Assembly: GCA_964030475.1 (NCBI GenBank)
Contig: CAXIPT010000002.1
Location: 7,229,381 to 7,293,380, forward strand
Length of the DNA: 64,000 nucleotides
Reading direction: 5' to 3'
Origin: Tethya wilhelma
Lineage: Eukaryota > Porifera > Demospongiae > Tethyida > Tethyidae
A program made the translations under genes and the position numbers. The notes below the pieces were generated by a model. The model had not been told where the DNA came from and ran no database searches. It saw only the letters and a program-made list of their open reading frames with translations. The stretch's first letter is position 1. Every line of letters begins with the position of its first letter. This document shows positions 55,787 through 64,000 of this stretch, piece by piece.

Positions 55787-56374
55787 CACTATTAGAACAC
55801 CAGCATACACGTGTATAACTTTAATAGTTAATTATTATCTGATCATGCAAACCACATTTTATTGTTCACAACATTTGTTTGTTTCAATTGTTTCAAAATT
55901 ATTATTATTTTTTTTTTTTCGTTTTGTTGTTGTTTTGGTTTGTTAGTGTAAATTGAATTATTTTAAAAATTAATTTCAATACAATAATAATTATACTGAA
56001 TTTTTCATAATTATTACTTATAGTGTATTGTGAAGAGCAAGCTTTGACAAATGTAACATTATTATAATAACGCAAACAAATAGATCTGAAGTTATTGCTA
56101 CATGCATGTATATATTTGGTTTCTTCACCTTTGACCTTACCTTACCAGTTCAGAATCTGCATGAGAGATCAAAGTTCAAAGTCTGCCTTCTTGTGGTGAC
56201 AAGCAATCATTATGTTCTTTGTCTGCAGCAGTCTCTGAGGGTGCTTCTGTTGAAGATGACTTCATTGTGTGTCTCAGTGAGCAGCCTCAGTGAGGCAGTG
56301 CTGAGGTGAAGAAAGTTCCACAAGGTTTGGACTCATGAGATACCAACTCAGTTTTGTTTTTATTGCCAGTGGTT
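55787..56374. other. 3' flank of the ankyrin gene
   Basis: AT-rich 3' UTR-like DNA to about 56060. After that, 56150-56310 includes short ORFs (VLLLKMTSLCVSVSSLSEAV) with no recognisable domain. Confidence 0.4.
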
Positions 56375-56855
56375 TATCATACGTACGGTAGTACGTATAG
56401 TAGGAATGGGCCGACTGTCCCATAGACACAATACAAAATATTTATCGCCATAAAAATCTAACAACACAAAGTAGAGGCTTCAAACTTGCTCAGAGGCTCT
56501 CCTTTACAGAAAACCANACCCATGAAAAGAACTTACTTTGTGCTGTCAAAGTTGGCTCAACACATTCTGGTTCTCTGGAAATCGTTTTCAAGTAAGTCAG
56601 TTAGGAAGTACGTAAGTACGTTAGAGAACAAAAATGGCACTATGGTGGCTTCCCACTAGCGCTCTCTACAAGTGCTGCAGAAAGTTTTTGTGAGTTTTAG
56701 GATTTGCATGCAGTTGGTAATCTATCAGTGAGAGCTTTTGAGCAACTTTGAAGGTTTAATTTTGTTTGACTAGATTTTTATGGTGGCCAACATTTTGTAT
56801 TGTGTCTATGGGACAGTCGGCCCATTCCTACTATACGTACTACCGTACGTATGAT
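56375..56855. mobile_element. Two head-to-head family B copies meeting at an N
   Basis: 56375-56516 is the left part in plus orientation (ATACGTACGGTAGTACGTAT). 56518-56855 is a full-length copy in minus orientation ending with the same hairpin. The N at 56517 lies where the two meet, which suggests a join forced through a repeat. Confidence 0.75.
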
Positions 56856-57056
56856 ACACCCACCAGATGTTAAGCAGCTACATGTGTTGCCAAGTCTCCA
56901 TACCACCAGTATAAGTAAAACTGTCATTTCAGCCCTTCCACCACATAGCTTTGATTGTTCATTGGTGTATTTGGAAGGTTGTGATATCTTGTCAGATCAT
57001 AGTACTCAGTGTGTACTCTCTTCATTGCCGGGTTGTTGTCTTGTGTTTCTTCTCAG

Positions 57057-57538
57057 TATGGTTGGACTCCACTTATAGTGGCTAGTCACAACACTGATCA
57101 CCTCCAAATAGTTCAACTGCTACTGAAGTACCAGGCTGATGTGAATGCAAGGAGCAAGGTATGTATGATAGTTACTGTTTCTGACATCCGCAAAGTTTAA
57201 AGTCTATACGTATAAATACCATCACCCTCACCACCAACCTTATAATGGTTTATGTGTAGTGTTGTCAGATTCAATAGCAGCTAACTAGGAACAATCGATA
57301 GGGGAAACATAGCATATGAGGGAATTGTATTAAAATTGTGTAATAGTGGGTGTGGCTGGTGTGGGTGATCACCTAGGGGTACTTGTCATTGGTGTATGTT
57401 ACCAGCTGAGGTTGTTTGTATTGTCTCCTCTCTCATCAGGATGGCTGGACTGCTCTGATTGAGGCTTCACTAGGAGGACACCTTGAAGTGGTCAAGACCT
57501 TACTGGAAGGTGGTGCTGACCCCAATATTGCTGATGAT
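57057..57538 (+). CDS. Two ankyrin exons of a further DEATH-X-ankyrin family copy
   Basis: 57057-57158 (YGWTPLIVASHNTDHLQIVQ..., 34 residues) and 57440-57538 (DGWTALIEASLGGHLEVVKT..., 33 residues), each bounded by AG and GTATGT/GTAAGT, phase 0. The intron lacks the TIR element found in the first gene. The expected EKNWTALFLAC exon does not follow; 57539 onward is intron sequence matching the minus-strand gene. The copy is cut by Ns at 56517 and 58376. Confidence 0.7.
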
Positions 57539-58375
57539 GTAAGTGAAGTTCGATCACACAACATTCATACATTTGAGATTTTAGAGCCAATACATGTAAT
57601 AATAATAATGGCCACTATCTGGTTTGAGTTTTGCTTGTAACTTAAAGAATTACCCACCTAATTTTTTTAGTAAAATTGAATGTAACATTATTGAGTGTGC
57701 TCATTCTCCCTGTTCTTTAGTATCTTTCCCAGTCAAAAGCTGTATATATATGTGTCTCATAAGAAAAGTATTTACCATTCCATAGACCACGAGGAATGTA
57801 CAGCATTGTGTAACATGTTGTGACTCTTCACAGTACAGCTGAAGTAGTATATGGTTTCCCAGGTTTCACAGGCACACATAGTACTCAGTGTGTTCTCTCT
57901 AGCTATCTCTCTCCTCAACAATATTAAATTTCTTCAAAAATTAAGTAACTGAGTGTGGTACATTTTCTCACATCAGAGACTCAAGGTAGATGTGGCCTGT
58001 GTCAGCAATATTTCTTTGTCATCTCAGATCATGCCCACTTTGCAGATGCTATATATTATCATCAGTGACCCATTGCAGTAATTGTCAGTTTATTGAAACT
58101 TAATTACCTTGGCAGTGCATATAATGTTATAGGACAAGATGTTGTGTGTCCAGAAATTGCTCATCTTTTATACAAACATTAATTTTGTAATAACTCACAT
58201 TTCATATACACCACATGGGATGTACTACAACAGCATTGTGCAACAAGTTGTGAATCTCATTCATCAACCTCACAGTAATCAGGGTTCTATCCAGTGGGGG
58301 GGGCAGGGGGGAAGCTTCCCCCCCAAACTTACCAGCTTCCTCCCCAAAACTTCAAGCTTCCCCCCCTGGTACCTT
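57539..58375. other. Intron-like region paralogous to introns of the minus-strand ankyrin gene
   Basis: 57570-58260 matches the reverse complement of 60860-60220 and of 62170-61600 (landmarks 'ggccactatctggtttgagt', 'ttctccctgttctttagtat', 'ggacaagatgttgtgtgtcc'). The end carries a GGGGGGAAGCTTCCCCCC palindrome (58306-58323) and further C-runs before the N, likely the reason the contig stops. Confidence 0.7.
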
Positions 58376-58376
58376 N

Positions 58377-58572
58377 AAAATGGAAAAAGGAAATGTACAT
58401 TGTGTGGTTTGCAGGATCATTCAGTAATTAAAGTGCATGGCAACAAAACAAACAAAGAGAAAAAATATGTGTAATAATAAAAATTATGTGGTGTGAATAA
58501 TCAGTTCCAATTGCATAAAAGTATAAAAGTACATGGTAAAAGTGAAAGGTGAGTATAGTGTGTGCTAGTGTT
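58377..58572 (-). other. 3' UTR of the minus-strand ankyrin gene
   Basis: Matches the ankyrin 3' UTRs at 8824-9000 and 44980-45150 (TGTACATTGTGTGGTTTGC, AAAGTACATGGTAAAAGTGA). Confidence 0.65.
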
Positions 58573-61500
58573 CTAATGTTGTGAGGGGATGACAGGTGTG
58601 TCTCTACCACGGGGCCTTCTTCCTCTGAGTCTCTGCCACAGAGTTCTCTTTGGTCTCTCACCACGGCCCCTGACTCCACCCCCTCTTGGTGTGACATCAT
58701 CATCATCATTGATGACATCATCACCGTGAAGGGTCTCTCTCTTCTTGGCCTTCTCAGGGAGGAAAAAGTCCATCAAGGCCTTAAAATAGTCCCCAGCAGT
58801 CAGCACTCTTCTCCTGGTCTCCTGAGGACAAGAGAGGGACACATAACACCAGCTAGTCAACACCATCACATTGCAGCTAGTCTGTTAGGATCAACTGATT
58901 CAACAATTATTGTTTGTAATTTAAAAGATAAACTATTTCTTGTGTACCTACCTCACTGACTGTGTTCTGTTGTTGGGAGGGACTGACAGGGGCTTGAGGA
59001 TCACTGACTTCCTGAAGAGTCATGCAATTACAACAAACATATGAGTTACCTTACTTCATTTTGAAAGTATTCAGTAAGCCCCGTTTACACACAGTACTTG
59101 ATGCACATTATAATCCAGCTAAAGGCTAATCCATGGGATGTGTAGACGCTCTAAATGTGTATCAATGAGTATTATAGTTTTAAACCACATCAGTGTTTGT
59201 GCATGTAAATGGGGCTATAGTATTATCATGATGTCTACCTCATTGATTGTGTTCTGTTGTTTGGAGTGACTGTGTTGTAGAATGAGATCACTGACTTCCT
59301 TGTAGCCATGAGTGAGGGCAACATCACTAGCAGACACTCCAGACTGGAGGGAGGGAGGGAGGGAGGAAGAGAGAAGACATACATAATTATTATATACTTG
59401 AAAGTATATAAATGTAGCGAATTCTACAGCAAATCAGCATTCATGTACTTCGCATGCTAAAAATAACATACACATGATGCAGATTGTCCATACCTTATCT
59501 CTGAAGTCCACATCAGCACTATGGTTGATGAGCAGCTGGACCACTTCAAGACGACTCCCAACAGAACCATAATAATTATATTTATCACAAGCCAAAAAGA
59601 GAGCTGTCCAATTCTTTTCCTACCAAACAATAGAATGATGTCAAACATACAGGCATGCACACAAACCACACCCACGTACATCATCAGCTATATTGGGGTC
59701 AGCACCACCTTCAAGTAATGTCTGTATCACTTCAAGGTGTCCTCCTCTTGAAGCCTTAATCAGAGCAGTGAGGCCACGCTGAAGACAATAATACAAACAA
59801 CATAATCATAGCGTAATATTGTGAAGAATACTAGGTTGAATAGACTACTATAGCTACACATGTACACTAACAGCCACTATATTATGGTCATAGTGTTAGA
59901 TATACTGTAATATCAGCCAGGGCTGTATGAACGTATGACAGCTAGTACAGGCATAGGTATATGGTGAACTCTAACTGCAAACTCAGTTACATACCGTGTC
60001 CCTTGCATTCACATCAGCCTGGTAGTTCAGTAGCAGTTGAACTCCTTGGAGGTCATTGTACTTACTAGCCACTATAAGTGGAGTGTCACCATCCTGAGAG
60101 GAAACACAAGACAACAACCAATGAGGAGAGTACACACTGAGTACTATGTGTGTCTGGGAAATTTGGGAAACCACATGTTATATATACTACTATATATTAC
60201 TGTGAGGTTGATAATAACTTGTTACACAATGCTGTAGTACATCCCATGTGGTGTATATGAAATGTGAGTTATTACAAAATTAATGTTTGTGTAAAAGATG
60301 AGCAATTTCTGGACACACAACATCTTGTCGTATAACATTATATGCACTGCCAAGGTAAGTTTCAATAAATTGACAATTACTGCAATGGGTCACTGATGAT
60401 AATATATAGCATCTGCAAAGTGGGCATGATCTGAGATGACAAAGAATTAAATATTGCTGCAACAGGCCACATCTACCTTGTGTCTCTGATGTGAGAAAAT
60501 GTACCACACTCAGTTACTTAATTTTTGAAGAAATTTAATATTGTTAAGGAGAGAGATAGCTAGAGAGAACACACTGAGTACTATGTGTGCCTGTGAAACC
60601 TGGGAAACCATATACTACTTCAGCTGTACTGTGAAGAGTCACAACATGTTACACAATGCTGTACATTCCTCGTGGTCTATGGAATGGTAAATACTTTTCT
60701 TATGAGACACATATACAGCTTTTGACTGGGAAAGATACTAAAGAACAGGGAGAATGAGCACACTCAATAATGTTACAATCAATTTTACTAAAAAAAATTA
60801 TAGGTAGATAATTCTTTAAGTTACAAGCAAAACTCAAACCAGATAGTGGCCACTATTATATATTAGCTCCAAAATTAATTCCCTTCCGCTCCTATTAATA
60901 AACTTATCACAAGCCAAAAAGAGAGCTGTCCGATTCTTTTCCTATCAATGATGTCAAATATACAGGCACACAAACCACACCCACTTACATCGTCAGCAAT
61001 ATTTGGGTCAGCACCACCTTCCAGTAATGTCTTCACCACTTCAAGGTGTCCTCCTTTTGAAGCCTTCATCAGAGCAGTGAGGCCAAACTGGAGACAATAA
61101 TACAAACAACATAATCATAGCATATTGTGAAGAATACTATGATTTTCCTGCTATACAATGTCATGCATCATATACGATTACATAGTAAATGTGTTGTCAA
61201 CTTACAAAGCTACTCAGTATCTAGGTTGAATAGACTACTATTATTATAACAGCCACTATATTATGGTCATAGTGTTAGATATACTGTAGTATCAGCCAGG
61301 GCTGTAGGAATGTATGACAGCTAGTACAAGCATAGATATATGGAGAACTCTAATTGCAAACTCAGTTACATACCTTGGTCCTTGCATTCACATCAGCCTG
61401 GTACTTCAGTAGCAGTTGAACTACTTGGAGGTGATTGTTCTCACTAGCCTCCATAAGTGGAGTGTCACCATCCTGAGAGGAAACACAAGACAAAAACCAA

Positions 61501-62414
61501 TGAAGAGAGTACACACTGAGTACAGCCGTTACTATATGTGTGTCTGGGAAATTTGGGAAACCACATGTTACTACTACTACTGTGAGGTTGATAATGAGAT
61601 TCACAACTTGTTGCACAATGCTGTAATACATTCCATGTGGTGTATATGAAATGTGAGTTATTACAAAATGTTTGTATAAAAGATGAGCAATTTCTAGACA
61701 CACAAAATCTTGTCCTATAACATTATATATGCACTGCATGCCAAGGTAAGTTTCAACAAACTGACAAATACTGCAATGGGTCACTGTTTATAATATATAT
61801 CATCTGCAAAGTGGGCATGATCTGAGATGACAAAGAAATATTGCTGACACAGGCCACATCTACCTTGTGTCCCTGATGTGAGAAAATGTACCACACTCAG
61901 TTACTTAATTTTTGAAGAAATTTAATATTCGTGAGGAGAGAGATAGCTAGAGAGAACACACTGCATGAGTACTATATATGTGTGCCTGTGTAACCTGGGA
62001 AACCATATACTACTTCAGCTGTACTGTGAAGAGTCACAACATGTTACAGGAAAGATACTAAAGAACAGGGAGAATGAGCACACTCAATAATGTTACAATT
62101 TATTAAAAAATCAAGTGGATAATTCTTTTAGGTATACAAGCAAAACTCAAACCAGATAGTGGCCACTACTATTAGCTCTAAAATTCCCTTCCCCTAGCTC
62201 CTATATATTATTAGTATACTTATTACAAGCCAAAAAGAGAGCTGTCTAATTCTTTTTCTATTAAACAGGAATGATGTCAAATATACAGGCACACAAACCA
62301 CACCCATGCACTTACATTGTCAGCAATATTGGGGTCAGCACCACCTTTCAGTAACGACTTCACCACTTCAAGGTGTCCTCTTCTTGAAGCCTTCATCAGA
62401 GCAGTGAGGCCAAA
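58573..62414 (-). CDS. Ankyrin-repeat gene with duplicated exon module, 5' end missing
   Basis: Minus-strand exons 62414-62316, 61472-61374, 61087-60989, 60093-59995, 59778-59680, 59619-59494, 59343-59239, 59011-58952, 58821-58573; all phase 0, 344 residues in total. The first five alternate between FGLTALMKAS-type and DGDTPL-type ankyrin units. Then come EKNWTALFLAC, SGVSASDVALTHG, the Pro/Gln linker (EVSDPQAPVSPSQ) and the terminal RRVLTAGDYFKALMDFFLPE exon with an Asp patch and Arg tail. Relics of the EKN exon after 61087 (60941 down) and 62316 (near 62250) run into stops, so they are probably skipped. No DEATH or domain X exon is present before the N at 62587. Confidence 0.75.
60838..60941 (-). 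pseudogene. Degenerate EKN-type ankyrin exon
   Basis: After the acceptor the reading EKNRTALFLACDKF is kept, but the downstream part (the SRLEVVQLLINHGADVD equivalent) is replaced by intron-like sequence and reaches a TGA. A second relic lies near 62160-62255. These mark the borders of the duplicated module. Confidence 0.6.
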
Positions 62415-62702
62415 CTGGAGACAATAATACAAACAACATAATCATAGCATATTGTGAAGAATACTATGATTTTCCTGCTATACAATGTCATGCATCATAC
62501 GATTACATAGTAAATGTGCATGTTGTCAACTTACAAAGCTACTCAGTATCTAGTTTGAATAGACTACTATTATTATAACAGCCACTNGAAAGGGGGAGTG
62601 GTTTATAAGCCACTGGTGGTAGTCCATGCACATATACCTATCTACTATGCATGTCTACTGTTTTGACTAATCTTTCTTTTCCTACGACTCTACACTGTCT
62701 AG

Positions 62703-63917
62703 TCTGTACAGCAGTCACTCCAGCTCCTCCAACCACTGTGGAACCACAGCCGATTGTTGTGAGAGGAAAAAGTAGGTGCATGCACACACTTCACATTTTA
62801 GACAATTACACTATAATATCATGTAGTCTCTTACATAGATACACATACATCTATGGCATAATTGTATTAATATTATATTTTTATTCTACAGCTTATGGTA
62901 AAACAGAGTTGGGTGTCCTAAAGAAGAATGAGGCTCAAATCAAGAAAGCTTTTGCACATCTTGTTACTCAAGTGCTAGCAATGCTGCTTGATCTCCCTGT
63001 GAAAATAGAGCTGTTTCAAGCTTTTATGTCAAATCTCTTTCCAGAAATTGCTGAACTTTTACCATCATTAGCTAGTGTCTCCGATATCTTTAACTTTATT
63101 ACTAGCAAGAAATTATGGAGTTACACAAATCATTCACCAGTAGAGAGTGTAGCTGAGGAATACTTGAGTAATGATTCACAAGCTGAGGTCTTAGTTGACG
63201 TGTACACCACTCAGCTGGCTGGCTATTACGCGACAACTAGCCTTGTAGATTACATCGCTCTTTGTAAGGATAGAGAGAGTGTTCAGAGCAAAGATGCTGT
63301 AGCTATAGATGAAGCTTGTCTTGAGGAAGTTTCAGTAAAACTAGAAATTCCCTTCACAAATGAAACTCTTGAATATGTTAATAAACTTTGGAAGTCTCTA
63401 GCTAAAGTATGTCGTCTACCATCAGTGACTTGTCTTCTCTTGCGAGTTGTTGATGGATCTCTAGTCATCACATGGGGTGTCCCCCCTCATCAGGCTGAAA
63501 CGATCAGAAAGACTATTAAGGAAGAAGAAGAATATGTATATGATGATGATGAGTCCTATGTTAGACTTGTTCACTTCCTTAGAACTAAATACATCTGTGA
63601 AATCAAAATAAAAGGAGAAGTTGTGTATTTTGATGTTAAGGTAATCATTATCCTATAGCTTGTGTGAATGTGTCATTACTTTTGTTGTTATTTATGACTT
63701 GTGTGGCAGTGAGGGTTATTATGATAATTATCTGTTACTAAAATTGTTTGTTTGCTCATCATAGATGTATCTACTTGAAGAAAAGATCATGGAAGGAGAT
63801 GCTGAGAATATGCAGAAACTATTACAGGAAATACCACTGGCAGACTCTAACTGTTGGAGCATGGATACTGTCCAAGTCCTACTGGACCATAGGTTTCCAG
63901 TTGATGGAAGAGATAAG
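62703..63917 (+). CDS. Domain X and first ankyrin exons of another family member, continues beyond window
   Basis: Exons 62703-62771 (Pro-rich linker, TPAPPTTVEPQPIVVRGK), 62892-63640 (749 nt, whole domain X) and 63765-63917 (MYLLEEKIMEGDAENMQKLL..., 51 residues) have exactly the lengths and phases of exons 3-5 in the gene at 3248. Domain X is strongly conserved in its second half (CKDRESVQ, KLEIPFTNETLEYVNKLWKS, LPSVTCLLLRVVDGSLVITW, VVYFDVK) and more diverged in the first (FAHLVTQVLAMLLDLPVKIE, SVSDIFNFITSKKLW). The contig begins at 62588, so exons 1-2 (DEATH) are not visible; the rest lies past 64000. Confidence 0.8.
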
Positions 63918-64000
63918 GTGAGATCACAACCTTGATAATACTCTGAGTTCTGAGCTTGTGGTAATGGCTAGTCAATCATTAACAAGCTCTCTCAATTTGA

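Noticed and set aside
57057..58375. Treating 57057-57538 as upstream exons of the gene at 58573-62414
   Set aside because: Opposite strand; the intron similarity shows paralogy, and an N separates the contigs.
1..64000. tRNA, rRNA or other structured RNA genes
   Set aside because: No cloverleaf with matching A and B boxes or rRNA core sequence was recognised by eye; a tRNAscan or Rfam run would be needed to exclude them.

Overview
This is eukaryotic, AT-rich DNA, most probably from a demosponge (Amphimedon-like). The reasons are a DEATH plus ankyrin gene cluster built of small phase-0 exons, an intronless beta-helix/multi-membrane-span protein, short GT-AG introns, and a very high load of hairpin and TIR mini-transposons. 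The species is an inference; no marker gene proves it. Eleven single N bases (1800, 4373, 9153, 20146, 20996, 27706, 30810, 45153, 56517, 58376, 62587) and one 105-base gap (50113-50217) show that the window is a chain of contigs. Several joins look misordered, inverted or haplotype-redundant, so gene order across an N should not be trusted.

Layout. 1-1799: a frameshifted second copy of part of the beta-helix gene, next to a transposon end. 3248-8823: a 13-exon gene whose predicted 753-residue product has a DEATH domain, a proline-rich linker, a ~250-residue unrecognised domain ('domain X'), ankyrin repeats and a basic tail. Its 3' end faces the last exon of CCT2 (9120-9147). 9154-31700: mostly mobile DNA, with a small secreted orphan protein (10727-11299), a decayed tail copy of it, kelch and PHD finger remnants, an FN3-like remnant, a transposon-like multi-frame gene (23190-25204), a Copia fragment, and a TULIP/takeout-like lipid-binding gene (28185-28778). 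31718-37526: the large beta-helix membrane protein on the minus strand. 38677-39978: an intact TIR element. 40762-44827: a 5'-truncated CCT2 (TCP-1 beta) copy with two frameshifts. 44828-45152: an inverted duplicate of the ankyrin-gene/CCT2 intergenic region.

45209-64000 returns to the DEATH/ankyrin family: a truncated DEATH-only copy (45209-45787), a plus-strand ankyrin gene body (51509-55786), two isolated ankyrin exons (57057-57538), a minus-strand ankyrin gene with an internal exon-module duplication (58573-62414), and the start of a further domain X/ankyrin copy that runs off the window (62703-63917). Between them lie a LINE remnant, a 1.3-kb CACTG element with an identifiable empty site, and several hairpin-capped repeats.

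The most interesting biology is the DEATH-X-ankyrin family. It looks like a local, rapidly rearranging set of intracellular adaptor or sensor genes whose ankyrin exons are all symmetrical (phase 0-0), so they can be duplicated or lost without breaking the reading frame. An immune or cell-death role is inference from the domains only. The second theme is a set of hairpin-capped, non-autonomous repeat families that share a GTAC-GGTA-GTAC hairpin and an AGGAATGG core, in places nested three deep.
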